From Euglena gracilis (taxonomy: Eukaryota; Euglenida; Euglenophyceae; Euglenales), in NCBI GenBank assembly GCA_039621445.1, contig CP154957.1:38534654-38598653 (forward strand): a stretch of 64,000 nt of DNA, read 5' to 3'. Position 1 is the stretch's first letter. Each line of letters opens with the position of its first letter. The notes under the pieces were generated by a model. The model saw only the letters and a program-made list of their open reading frames with translations. It searched no databases and was not told the origin of the DNA. Of this stretch, positions 10,178 to 22,900 are shown piece after piece. The position numbers were made by a program, and so were the translations under genes.

Positions 10178-10815
10178 TGGAAAGAAATGCCAAAATTTGA
10201 GGTGAAAAAAATTTGACCCGAACAATGGCGCCTTTTTGGTGTATGAATTTGACCCAAAATATGTCCCATTGGCAAAAGGGGAGATTGCGCAAGTAGGAAA
10301 AAAATTCACGGCAAAAAGGGGGGGCGGGGAAACATGAAATTTTTGTGGAAGAAAACCCGCCCCCAAAAAACAGAAAAGAATTGTCCTCACCCCACCATTT
10401 GGACAACCAAACTCCTTTTTGGCACCCAACGCCCAACGCACCTTCACACCCAAAAATGGCCAAAAATCCTGTCCCCTAAAAACGGTGCCAAAAATTGGTG
10501 CATTTCCACACCCAAACCGGAATTTTGACAAAAATGGCCAAAAATGCATCCCAAAAATTGGGACAGTCAAGAAAATCCTAACAAAATCCCCTTCCAAAAA
10601 ATTAACACTTTGGACATAAAAATCACCCAACAACGACCACTTTCGGACAAAAAATTTTCTTTGTTCAAAAATGGTCCAAAAAATGGCCAAAAATGACCAC
10701 TTTGTGGACCTGAAGATCACCGATTTTCGGATGCATTTCGCCCTTCCCATGATGGGATGCAACATCATGGATGCAGCCACCTGACTTCCTCCAAAATGGC
10801 ATACTTCCCCCGTTG
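10178..10815 (+). repeat. dispersed repeat, direct copy 1 of 2
   Basis: AGAAATGCCAAAATTTGAGG through CTCCAAAATGGCATACTTCC is repeated in the same orientation at 11429-12110 with scattered substitutions and indels. The body is A-rich with many AAAATGGCC motifs; both copies end in C-run units of CCCCGTGACCCCC. Confidence 0.85.
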
Positions 10816-10864
10816 ACCCCCCCCCCGTGACCCCCCCCCGTGACCCCCCCCGTGACCCGCACCA

Positions 10865-10990
10865 CCCCCTCTATGTCAACAGGCTGGGGGGCCATGTGCG
10901 AATGGACTCCGCAAACGTTGACATCGCATGTCAACACATTGGCTGTGCTGTACAAATCAACAACCCAAGAATCCCATCGTCCCCTATATC
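10865..10990 (+). pseudogene. tyrosine-recombinase-like fragment (middle part)
   Basis: A short frame reads TLTSHVNTLAVLYKS, matching TTLTTMVNALAALYRG of the copy at 3.4 kb and the YLNAVARIHAS region of the copy at 63.5 kb. It is cut off by the hairpin at 10995. Only about 40 codons remain. Confidence 0.45.
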
Positions 10991-10994
10991 GAGA

Positions 10995-11113
10995 ACTGTG
11001 TCCAAGACTACGGTTCGGGCGTGAAGCCAGGGCCTAGGACATCGGTTCGGGCGTTAACCCGAACGATGTCCTAGGCACCGGCTTCACGCCCGAACCATAG
11101 TCTTGGACACAGT
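10995..11113. repeat. 119-bp near-perfect hairpin, copy 2
   Basis: Same hairpin as at 2864-2985, with outer ends ACTGTGTCC and GGACACAGT and inner GGTTCGGGCGTTAACCCGAA. The homology with the first copy continues downstream into the recombinase-like N-terminus. Confidence 0.85.
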
Positions 11114-11212
11114 CCTTTGAAACCGGGTATTGGAGGCTCTGGCTTCACGCCCGAACCGACGTCTAGGACACACGGTCATGTAACTCGTTTTTACCCAGCA
11201 TTTTCTACCAAG

Positions 11213-11345
11213 ATGATGCCTAGTGCCGTCACAACCGTTGCAGTCAATGCGATCCCCCCCACCCCAGCACATTTTTTGGCCGGGCTGGAGGTTGCTGCCG
11301 CACCTCGGACTGCAGCCACCGGTAACAAACAATTGTTCGGGGATA
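11213..11345 (+). pseudogene. tyrosine-recombinase-like N-terminal fragment
   Basis: From the ATG at 11213 the frame reads MMPSAVTTVAVNAIPPTPAH, almost the same as the start at 3084. It stops matching at GGGGATA, where the C-run of a TA element begins; the copy at 3205 continues past this point uninterrupted, so it is effectively the empty site. Confidence 0.65.
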
Positions 11346-11420
11346 CCCTCACCCCCCCCCCCTATTTGGCTACTGGCCGGGCTCCTTTGGACCCCCAGTT
11401 AGCCAATTAGGGGGGGGGGA
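11346..11420. mobile_element. partial C-run/G-run TA element (TATTTGGC family)
   Basis: The left end is TA followed by CCCTCACCCCCCCCCCCTATTTGGC. The right part is GCCAATTA then a G9 run at 11417. The right TA flank is lost because the neighbouring dispersed repeat starts here. A related full-length element is at 59091-59302. Confidence 0.6.
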
Positions 11421-11428
11421 AGAAAGAA

Positions 11429-12110
11429 AGAAATGCCAAGATTTGAGGTGCAAAATTTTCGACCCAAACAATGGCACTTTTTTGGCGTATGAATTTGACC
11501 CAAAATATGTCCCATTGGCAAAAGGGGAGATTGCGCAAGTGGGAAATATTTTCAGGGCAAAAGGGGGGGAGGGAAAACATGAAATTTTTGTGGAAGAAAA
11601 TTCCACCCAAGAAACAGAAAAGAAACGTCCTCACCCCACCTTCCATTTGACAACCAAACCCCTTTTTGTCACTCAACGCCCAACGCACCTTCACACCCCA
11701 AAATGGCCAAAAATCTTGTCCCCTAAAACGAGTGCCAAAAATTGGTGCATTTCTACACCCAAAACAGAATTTTTTGACATTTTTTCAAAATGGCCATATT
11801 GGGCCATTTTTTCAAAAATGGCCCAAAATGCATCCCGAAAAATGTGACGGTCAAGAAAATCCTAACAAAATTCCCTTTCAAGAAATGAAAAAAATCACTA
11901 ATTTCGGACATAAAAATCACCCAAAAATAACCACTTTCGGACCAACAAGCATTTTTTTGTTCAAAATGGCCCAAAGATGGCCAGAAATGACCACTTTTTG
12001 GACCCAAAAATCACTGATTTTAGGATGCGTGCATCCCTTCTCGTGATGGACGCAACATCATGGATGCTGCCTCCCGACTACCTCCAAAGTGGCATACTTC
12101 CCCCGTGACC
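11429..12110 (+). repeat. dispersed repeat, direct copy 2 of 2
   Basis: Second copy of the repeat at 10178-10815, somewhat longer through small insertions (for example the added AAAATGGCCATATTGGGCCA near 11788). It ends in CCCCCGTGACCCCCC units and CCGCACCACCCC, as does copy 1. Confidence 0.85.
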
Positions 12111-12254
12111 CCCCCGTGACCCCCCCGTGCCCCGCACCACCCCCGACGAACCGGGTGAAACTGGTACCGCCCGAAATGGCGTCCCACGCACACGTTTCAC
12201 GCCCGAACCGGCGTCTGGGACACAGTGCTCGATATAGCAACCGTGTTCAAAGAG

Positions 12255-12420
12255 GCCCGGCGGCTAGCCGCGGCTGGCTGGCTGGCAAAAAAAAGGAGGA
12301 GGTCTGGCCAGCCATGGCCAGCCACGGCTGGCTAGGGGGATTTAGAGGAGGAGGAGGTCTGGATGGATTCCGTGTTGAGGATCTGAAAGAGGAGGAGGAG
12401 GTCTGGCTAGAGTTACAGCG
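12255..12420 (+). repeat. GGAGGAGG / GCCAGCC element fragment
   Basis: GGCTAGCCGCGGCTGGCTGG, AAAAAAAAGGAGGAGGTCTGG and GAGGAGGAGGTCTGG match the outer part of the composite repeat (RC of 49530-49690, and 6285-6330). The sequence then joins TTACAGCGTTTGTAATTAGG, a 30-base segment shared with 39608-39637. Confidence 0.7.
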
Positions 12421-13913
12421 TTTGTAATTAGGAGTGGCCGTTGGATTTCAAGTTTGGCCGCCAGGTCGCCGAGGTTTGGCCGATCTCAAATAGTGCCCGT
12501 TTTCAGTGGGAATCCAGATTTTTTTCAATTGAATCCTTTCAGGTGACCTCACGGAACACGGCGAACTATTTTCCAAATGTCAACATCGACTGGTGAGCGA
12601 ACTTTGCAGGTTTGAGCAATTTTTCTTTTCCTCTTTTATTGTCGTCTGTAGCATTCTCACACGCACTGCAGCGCGTGGCCAATCTGCGCTCGTGATCTGA
12701 TCCCTGCAGAAGCATAACTTTTTTCTTTCCATGGCAATGCTGGTGACCAGCTGCTCGTTTCAAAGAGCGTTCCAAATAAATCCTTGACCTGTGCGTGGTC
12801 TCTTTCTGTCTTGTGTTGTTCACACAGATTTTTCAAAAAGTCCAATACATTACTGTCATTTCAAATTGTTTCATGCAGCCTGAAGCAAATAAAAAGAAAA
12901 TTCCTGTACCCAAATGGCTAAAACTTTTGTTAACAGCGAGGGGGGCAATGGCTGATCTGCGATGGGGAATTTGTAAATTTTTTAATGGAATTTTTTCTGG
13001 GCCACGGAGCGCAAAAAATTTTTGGTAGGAGAAAAGGCAGAACACCAAAAATTTTCATCGTCGCCAAGAAGGGTGAAGTTGACCTTCCAGAATTCCACAG
13101 CCTTTGCTACGGTGCAACGGACCCCCCTTTTCTGGGTTTTGTCGGACGCCCTATTATACTCTGCTAGTAACTGTAGAACTTTCCACTTCTATGAGACTTT
13201 TTGAGCCATTGGGAGGCATAGGGTTGCGGTTTGGGTTTTGTGGCAGTCGGGAAGCCGCCGAACAAGAAATTCGCCATTCGAGGATTAATCGAGCCTTTCC
13301 TCAGAAAACTTTGGGCTTGGGCCAAATTGGTGCGGTCGTGCGCGACGGCCTTGCTCAAAAAAAGGTCTGGGACCACTCGTCAGATTTTCATGTTTCAGGG
13401 TCAGGGCAAGGCTTCGGCGGCAGGGAGCACTAAAGAACCACCCACCCCAAAACCCTACCCCCAGGGAGTCAAAAGTGCCCGTGGCATATTGCATGGTCCG
13501 CCGAGGGTTCTTCAAACCGAGCATTGAGGAGCCGGAATATGTTTGAAAAGTTTCGCAAAAACGTAAAAAACGCAAAAAATGCAAACAATTTATTTTGAAT
13601 AAATAACAATCATAAAACTTGAATCGAAGTGAATAATTTTTTCCCATTGAGAACACACGGTGCTTTTGATGAAGAATAGAACAGTGTTCAAAATTTTTTT
13701 CAGCGCAAAACAGAGATTTTGCGGAGAAACACCTCAAAATCAACAAGAACATTTCCAATTTGAATGCCTGTGATTTTTCTTTGCCGATGGAGGTGACTCG
13801 CTTTTTCCAGATATCTGTGGTTGGCTGTCTTCATTCAAGGTAAAAGGCCAAAATCTACCAAACCAACCGCGAAGCATTTGTAAAAAAAAGGCGAAACAAA
13901 CAAACAAACAAAA
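12420..13913. other. no confident gene
   Basis: Mixed sequence with simple repeats. A frame at 13231-13527 reads KFAIRGLIEPFLRKLWAWAK and is unrecognised; it may be an exon but lacks support. The last bases are (CAAA)n leading into the satellite. Confidence 0.35.
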
Positions 13914-16900
13914 GGGCCCCAAAATAACAAAAACCCTTGTGTTACCAAACCGTTTTGGGGGGGCAAATCCCTTTTTGTTGCTCAACTGTTCGAGGGCCCC
14001 AAAATAACAAAATCTCTTGTGTTACCAAACCGTTTTGGGGGGCAAATCCCTTTTTGTTGCTCAACTGTTCGAGGGCCCCAAAATAACAAAATCCCTTGTG
14101 TTACCAAACCCCTTTTTGTTGCTCAACTGTTCCAGGGCGCCAAAATAACAAAATCCCTTGTGTTACCAAACCGGTTTGGGGGGCAAATCCCTTTTTGTTG
14201 CTCAACTGTTCGAGGGCCCCAAAAAAACAAAATCCCTTGTGTTAGCAAACCGTTTTGGGGGGCAAATCCCTTTTTGTTGCTCAACTGTTCGAGGGCCCCA
14301 AAATAACAAAATCCCTTGTGTTACCAAATCGGTTTGGGGGGCAAATCCCTTTTTGTTGCTCATCTGTTCGAGGGCCCCAAAATAACAAAATCCCTTGTGT
14401 TACCAAACCGGTTTGGGGGGCAAATCCCTTTTTGTTGCTCCACTGTTCGAGGGCCCCAAAATAACAAAATCCCTTGTGTTACCAAACCGGTTTGGGGGGC
14501 CTTTTTGTTGCTCAACTGTTCGAGGGCCCCAAAATAACAAAATCCCTTGTTACCAAACCGGTTTGGGGGGCAAATCCCTTTTTGTTGCTCAACTGTTCGA
14601 GGGCCCCAAAATAACAAAATCCCTTGTGTTACCAAACTGTTTTGGCGGGCAAATCCCTTTTTGTTGCTCAACTGTTCGAGGGCCCCAAAATAACAAAATC
14701 CCTTGTGTTACAAAAACCGTTTTGGGGGGCAAATCCCTTTTTGTTGCTCAACTGTTCGAGGGCCCCAAAATAACAAAATCCCTTGTGTTACCAAACCGGT
14801 TTGGGGGGCAAATCCCTTTTTGTTGCTCATCTGTTCGAGGGCCCCAAAATAACAAAATCCCTTGTGTTACCAAACCGGTTTGGGGGGCAAATCCCTTTTT
14901 GTTGCTCAACTGTTCGAGGGCCCCAAAATAACAAAATCCCTTGTGTTACCAAACCGGTTTGGGGGGCAAATCCCTTTTTGTTGCTCAACTGTTCGAGGGC
15001 CCCAAAATAGCAAAATCCCTTGTGTTACCAAACCGGTTTGGGGGGCAAATCCCTTTTTGTTGCTCAACTGTTCCAGGGCCCCAAAATAACAAAATCCCTT
15101 GTGTTACCAAACCGGTTTGGGGGGCAAATCCCTTTTTGTTGCTCAACTATTCAAGGGCCCCAAAATAACAAAATCCCTTGTGTTACCAAACCGTTTTGGG
15201 GGGCAAATCCCTTTTTGTTGCTCAACTGTTCGAGGGCCCCAAAATAACAAAATCCCTTGTGTTACCAAACCGTTTTGGGGGGCAAATCACTTTTTGTTGC
15301 TCAACTGTTCGAGGGCCCCAAAATAACAAAATCCCTTGTGTTACCAAACCCCTTTTTGTTGCTCAACTGTTCCAGGGCCCCAAAATAACAAAATCCCTTG
15401 TGTTACCAAACCGGTTTGGGGGGCAAATCCCTTTTTGTTGCTCAACTGTTCGAGGGCCCCAAAATAACAAAATCCCTTGTGTTACCAAACCGTTTTGGGG
15501 GGCAAATCCCTTTTTGTTGCTCAACTGTTCGAGGGCCCCAAAATAACAAAATCCCTTGTGTTACCAAACCGGTTTGGGGGGCAAATCCCTTTTTGTTGCT
15601 CAACTGTTCGAGGGCCCCAAAATAACAAAATCCCTTGTGTTACCAAACCGGTTTGGGGGGCAAATCCATTTTTGTTGCTCATCTGTTCGAGGGCCCCAAA
15701 ATAACAAAATCCCTTGTGTTACCAAACCGGTTTGGGGGGCAAATCCCTTTTTGTTGCTCAACTGTTCGAGGGCCCCAAAATAACAAAATCCCTTGTGTTA
15801 CCAAACCGGTTTGGGGGGCAAATCCCTTTTTGTTGCTCAACTGTTCGAGGGCCCCAAAATAACAAAATCCCTTGTGTTACCAAACCGGTTTGGGGGGCAA
15901 ATCCCTTTTTGTTGCTCAACTGTTCGAGGGCCCCAAAATAACAAAATCCCTTGTTACCAAACCGGTTTGGGGGGCAAATCCCTTTTTGTTGCTCAACTGT
16001 TCGAGGGCCCCAAAATAACAAAATCCCTTGTGTTACCAAACCGGTTTGGGGGGCAAATCCCTTTTGTTGCTCATCTGTTCGAGGGCCCCAAAATAACAAA
16101 ATCCCTTGTGTTACCAAACCGGTTTGGGGGGCAAATCCCTTTTTGTTGCTCAACTGTTCGAGGGCCCCAAAATAACAAAATCCCTTGTGTTACCAAACCG
16201 GTTTGGGGGGCAAATCCCTTTTTGTTGCTCAACTGTTCGAGGGCCCCAAAATAACAAAATCCCTTGTGTTACCAAACTGTTTTGGCGGGCAAATCCCTTT
16301 TTGTTGCTCAACTGTTCGAGGGCCCCAAAATAACAAAATCCCTTGTGTTACCAAACCGTTTTGGGGGGCAAATCCCTTTTTGTTGCTCAACTGTTCGAGG
16401 GCCCCAAAATAACAAAATCCCTTGTGTTACCAAACCGGTTTGGGGGGCAAATCCCTTTTTGTTGCTCAACTGTTCGAGGGCCCCAAAATAACAAAATCCC
16501 TTGTGTTACCAAACCGGTTTGGGGGGCAAATCCCTTTTTGTTGCTCAACTGTTCGAGGGCCCCAAAATAACAAAATCCCTTGTGTTACCAAACCCCTTTT
16601 TGTTGCTCAACTGTTCCAGAGCCCCAAAATAACAAAATCCCTTGTGTTACCAAACCGGTTTGGGGGGCAAATCCCTTTTTGTTGCTCAACTGTTCGAGGG
16701 CCCCAAAATAACAAAATCCCTTGTGTTACCAAACCGGTTTGGGGGGCAAATCCCTTTTTGTTGCTCAACTGTTCGAGGGCCCCAAAATAACAAAATCCCT
16801 TGTGTTACCAAACCGGTTTGGGGGGCAAATCCCTTTTTGTTGCTCAACTATTCAAGGGCCCCAAAATAACAAAATCCCTTGTGTTACCAAACCGTTTTGG

Positions 16901-19900
16901 GGGGCAAATCCCTTTTTGTTGCTCAACTGTTCGAGGGCCCCAAAATAACAAAATCCCTTGTGTTACCAAACCGTTTTGGGGGGCAATCCCTTTTTGTTGC
17001 TCAACTGTTCGAGGGCCCAAAAATAACAAAATCCCTTGTGTTACCAAACCGCTTTTTGTTGCTCAACTGTTCCAGGGCCCCAAAATAACAAAATCCCTTG
17101 TGTTACCAAACCGGTTTGGGGGGCAAATCCCTTTTTGTTGCTCAACTGTTCGAGGGCCCCAAAATAACAAAATCCCTTGTGTTACCAAACTGTTTTGGCG
17201 GGCAAATCCCTTTTTGTTGCTCAACTGTTCGAGGGCCCCAAAATAACAAAATCCCTTGTGTTACAAAAACCGTTTTGGGGGGCAAATCCCTTTTTGTTGC
17301 TCAACTGTTCGAGGGCCCCAAAATAACAAAATCCCTTGTGTTACCAAACCGGTTTGGGGGGCAAATCCCTTTTTGTTGCTCAACTGTTCGAGGGCCCCAA
17401 AATAACAAAATCCCTTGTGTTACCAAACCGGTTTGGGGGGCAAATCCCTTTTTGTTGCTCAACTGTTCGAGGGCCCCAAAATAACAAAATCCCTTGTGTT
17501 ACCAAACCCCTTTTTGTTGCTCAACTGTTCCAGAGCCCCAAAATAACAAAATCCCTTGTGTTACCAAACCGGTTTGGGGGGCAAATCCCTTTTTGTTGCT
17601 CAACTGTTCGAGGGCCCCAAAATAACAAAATCCCTTGTGTTACCAAACCGGTTTGGGGGGCAAATCCCTTTTTGTTGCTCAACTGTTCGAGGGCCCCAAA
17701 ATAACAAAATCCCTTGTGTTACCAAACCGGTTTGGGGGGCAAATCCCTTTTTGTTGCTCAACTGTTCGAGGGCCCCAAAATAACAAAATCCCTTGTGTTA
17801 CCAAACCGTTTTGGGGGGCAAATCCCTTTTTGTTGCTCAACTATTCAAGGGCCCCAAAATAACAAAATCCCTTGTGTTACCAAACCGTTTTGGGGGGCAA
17901 ATCCCTTTTTGTTGCTCAACTGTTCGAGGGCCCCAAAATAACAAAATCCCTTGTGTTACCAAACCGTTTTGGGGGGCAAATCCCTTTTTGTTGCTCAACT
18001 GTTCGAGGGCCCCAAAATAACAAAATCCCTTGTGTTACCAAACCCCTTTTTGTTGCTCAACTGTTCCAGGGCCCCAAAATAACAAAATCCCTTGTGTTAC
18101 CAAACCGGTTTGGGGGGCAAATCCCTTTTTGTTGCTCAACTGTTCGAGGGCCCCAAAATAACAAAATCCCTTGTGTTACCAAACCGTTTTGGGGGGCAAA
18201 TCCCTTTTTGTTGCTCAACTGTTCGAGGGCCCCAAAATAACAAAATCCCTTGTGTTACCAAACCGGTTTGGGGGGCAAATCCCTTTTTGTTGCTCAACTG
18301 TTCGAGGGCCCCAAAATAACAAAATCCCTTGTGTTACCAAACCGGTTTGGGGGGCAAATCCCTTTTTGTTGCTCAACTGTTCGAGGGCCCCAAAATAACA
18401 AAATCCCTTGTGTTACCAAACCGGTTTGGGGGGCAAATCCCTTTTTGTTGCTCAACTGTTCGAGGGCCCCAAAATAACAAAATCCCTTGTGTTACCAAAC
18501 CGGTTTGGGGGGCAAATCCCTTTTTGTTGCTCAACTGTTCGAGGGCCCCAAAATAACAAAATCCCTTGTGTTACCAAACCGGTTTGGGGGGCAAATCCCT
18601 TTTTGTTGCTCAACTGTTCGAGGGCCCCAAAATAACAAAATCCCTTGTGTTACCAAACCCCTTTTTGTTGCTCAACTGTTCGAGGGCCCCAAAATAACAA
18701 AATCCCTTGTGTTACCAAACCGGTTTGGGGGGCAAATCCCTTTTTGTTGCTCAACTGTTCGAGGGCCCCAAAATAACAAAATCCCTTGTGTTACCAAACC
18801 GTTTGGGGGGCAAATCCCTTTTTGTTGCTCAACTGTTCGAGGGCCCCAAAATAACAAAATCCCTTGTGTTACCAAACCGGTTTGGGGGGCAAATCCCTTT
18901 TTGTTGCTCAACTGTTCGAGGGCCCCAAAATAACAAAATCCCTTGTGTTACCAAACCGGTTTGGGGGGCAAATCCCTTTTTGTTGCTCAACTGTTCGAGG
19001 GCCCCAAAATAACAAAATCCCTTGTGTTACCAAACCGGTTTGGGGGGCAAATCCCTTTTTGTTGCTCAACTGTTCGAGGGCCCCAAAATAACAAAATCCC
19101 TTGTGTTACCAAACTGTTTTGGGGGGCAAATCCCTTTTTGTTGCTCAACTGTTCGAGGGCCCCAAAATAACAAAATCCCTTGTGTTACCAAACCGTTTTG
19201 GGGGGCAAATCCCTTTTTGTTGCTCAACTGTTCGAGGGCCCCAAAATAACAAAATCCCTTGTGTTACCAAACCGGTTTGGGGGGCAAATCCCTTTTTGTT
19301 GCTCAACTGTTCGAGGGCCCCAAAATAACAAAATCCCTTGTGTTACCAAACCGGTTTGCGGGGCAAATCCCTTTTTGTTGCTCAACTGTTCGAGGGCCCC
19401 AAAATAACAAAATCCCTTGTGTTACCAAACCCCTTTTTGTTGCTCAACTGTTCCAGAGCCCCAAAATAACAAAATCCCTTGTGTTACCAAACCGGTTTGG
19501 GGGGCAAATCCCTTTTTGTTGCTCAACTGTTCGAGGGCCCCAAAATAACAAAATCCCTTGTGTTACCAAACCGGTTTGGGGGGCAAATCCCTTTTTGTTG
19601 CTCAACTGTTCGAGGCCCCAAAATAACAAACTCCCTTGTGTTACCAAACCGTTTCGGGGGGCAAATCCCTTTTTGTTGCTCAACTGTTCAAGGGCCCCAA
19701 AATAACAAAATCCCTTGTGTTACCAAACCGTTTTGGGGGGCAAATCCCTTTTTGTTGCTCAACTGTTCGAGGGCCCCAAAATAACAAAATCCCTTGTGTT
19801 ACCAAACCGTTTTGGGGGGCAAATCCCTTTTTGTTGCTCAACTGTTCGAGGGCCCCAAAATAACAAAATCCCTTGTGTTACCAAACCGCTTTTTGTTGCT

Positions 19901-22900
19901 CAACTGTTCCAGGGCCCCAAAATAACAAAATCCCTTGTGTTACCAAACCGGTTTGGGGGGCAAATCCCTTTTTGTTGCTCAACTGTTCGAGGGCCCCAAA
20001 ATAACAAAATCCCTTGTGTTACCAAACCGTTTTGGGGGGCAAATCCCTTTTTGTTGCTCAACTGTTCGAGGGCCCCAAAATAACAAAATCCCTTGTGTTA
20101 CCAAACCGTTTTGGGGGGCAAATCCCTTTTTGTTGCTCAACTGTTCGAGGGCCCCAAAATAACAAAATCCCTTGTGTTACCAAACCGGTTTTGGGGGGCA
20201 AATCCCTTTTTGTTGCTCAACTGTTCGAGGGCCCCAAAATAACAAAATCCCTTGTGTTACCAAACCGTTTTGGGGGGCAAATCCCTTTTTGTTGCTCAAC
20301 TGTTCGAGGGCCCCAAAATAACAAAATCCCTTGTGTTACCAAACCCCTTTTTGTTGCTCAACTGTTCCAGGGCCCCAAAATAACAAAATCCCTTGTGTTA
20401 CCAAACCGGTTTTGGGGGGCAAATCCCTTTTTGTTGCTCAACTGTTCGAGGGCCCCAAAATAACAAAATCCCTTGTGTTACCAAACCGTTTTGGGGGGCA
20501 AATCCCTTTTTGTTGCTCAACTGTTCGAGGGCCCCAAAATAACAAAATCCCTTGTGTTACCAAACCGGTTTTGGGGGGCAAATCCCTTTTTGTTGCTCAA
20601 CTGTTCGAGGGCCCCAAAATAACAAAATCCCTTGTGTTACCAAACCGGTTTGGGGGGCAAATCCCTTTTTGTTGCTCTGTTCGAGGGCCCCAAAATAACA
20701 AAATCCCTTGTGTTACCAAACCGGTTTGGGGGGCAAATCCCTTTTTGTTGCTCAACTGTTCGAGGGCCCCAAAATAACAAAATCCCTTGTGTTACCAAAC
20801 CGTTTTGGGGGGCAAATCCCTTTTTGTTGCTCAACTGTTCGAGGGCCCCAAAATAACAAAATCCCTTGTGTTACCAAACCGGTTTGGGAGCAAATTCCTT
20901 TTTGTTGCTCAACTGTTCGAGGGTCCCAAAATAGCAAAATCCCTTGTGTTACCAAACCCCTTTTTGTTGCTCAACTGTTCGAGGGCCCCAAAATAACAAA
21001 ATCCCTTGTGTTACCAAACCGTTTTGGGGGGCAAATCCCTTTTTGTTGCTCAACTGTTCGAGGGCCCCAAAATAACAAAATCCCTTGTGTTACCAAACCG
21101 TTTGGGGGGCAAATCCCTTTTTGTTGCTCAACTGTTCGAGGGCCCCAAAATAACAAAATCCCTTGTGTTACCAAACCGTTTTGGGGGGCAAATCCCTTTT
21201 TGTTGCTCAACTGTTCGAGGGCCCCAAAATAACAAAATCCCTTGTGTTACCAAACCGTTTTGGGGGGCAAATCCCTTTTTGTTGCTCAACTGTTCGAGGG
21301 CCCCAAAATAACAAAATCCCTTGTGTTACCAAACCGTTTTGGGGGGCAAATCCCTTTTTGTTGCTCAACTGTTCGAGGGCCCCAAAATAACAAAATCCCT
21401 TGTGTTACCAAACCGTTTTGGGGGGCAAATCCCTTTTGTTGCTCAACTGTTCGAGGGCCCCAAAATAACAAAATCCCTTGTGTTACCAAACCGTTTTGGG
21501 GGGCAAATCCCTTTTTGTTGCTCAACTGTTCGAGGGCCCCAAAATAACAAAATCCCTTGTGTTACCAAACCGTTTGGGGGGCAAATCCCTTTTTGTTGCT
21601 CAACTGTTCGAGGGCCCCAAAATAACAAAATCCCTTGTGTTACCAAACCGTTTTGGGGGGCAAATCCCTTTTTGTTGCTCAACTGTTCGAGGGCCCCAAA
21701 ATAACAAAATCCCTTGTGTTACCAAACCGTTTTGGGGGGCAAATCCCTTTTTGTTGCTCAACTGTTCGAGGGCCCCAAAATAACAAAATCCCTTGTGTTA
21801 CCAAACCGTTTTGGGGGGCAAATCCCTTTTTGTTGCTCAACTGTTCGAGGGCCCCAAAATAACAAAATCCCTTGTGTTACCAAACCGTTTTGGGGGGCAA
21901 ATCCCTTTTTGTTGCTCAACTGTTCGAGGGCCCCAAAATAACAAAATCCCTTGTGTTACCAAACCGTTTGGTGGGCAAATCCCTTTTTGTTGCTCAACTG
22001 TTCGAGGGCCCCAAAATAACAAAATCCCTTGTGTTACCAAAACCGGTTTGGGGGGCAAATCCCTTTTTGTTGCTCAACTGTTCGAGGCCCCAAAATAACA
22101 AAATCCCTTGTGTTACCAAACCGTTTTGGGGGGCAAATCCCTTTTTGTTGCTCAACTGTTCGAGGGCCCCAAAATAACAAAATCCCTTGTGTTACCAAAC
22201 CGTTTGGGGGGCAAATCCCTTTTTGTTGCTCAACTGTTCGAGGGCCCCAAAATAACAAAATCCCTTGTGTTACCAAACCGTTTTGGGGGGCAAATCCCTT
22301 TTTGTTGCTCAACTGTTCGAGGGCCCCAAAATAACAAAATCCCTTGTGTTACCAAACCGTTTTGGGGGGCAAATCCCTTTTTGTTGCTCAACTGTTCGAG
22401 GGCCCCAAAATAACAAAATCCCTTGTGTTACCAAACCGTTTTGGGGGGCAAATCCCTTTTTGTTGCTCAACTGTTCGAGGGCCCCAAAATAACAAAATCC
22501 CTTGTGTTACCAAACCGTTTTGGGGGGCAAATCCCTTTTTGTTGCTCAACTGTTCGAGGGCCCCAAAATAACAAAATCCCTTGTGTTACCAAACCGTTTT
22601 GGGGGGCAAATCCCTTTTTGTTGCTCAACTGTTCGAGGGCCCCAAAATAACAAAATCCCTTGTGTTACCAAACCGTTTTGGGGGCAAATCCCTTTTTGTT
22701 GCTCAACTGTTCGGTGCTCCCCAATAACAAAATCCCTTGTGTTACCAAACCGTTTTGGGGGGCAAATCCCTTTTTGTGCTCAACTGTTCGAGGGCCCCAA
22801 AATAACAAAATCCCTTGTGTTACCAAACCGTTTTGGGGGGCAAATCCCTTTTTGTTGCTCAACTGTTCGAGGGCCCCAAAATAACAAAATCCCTTGTGTT

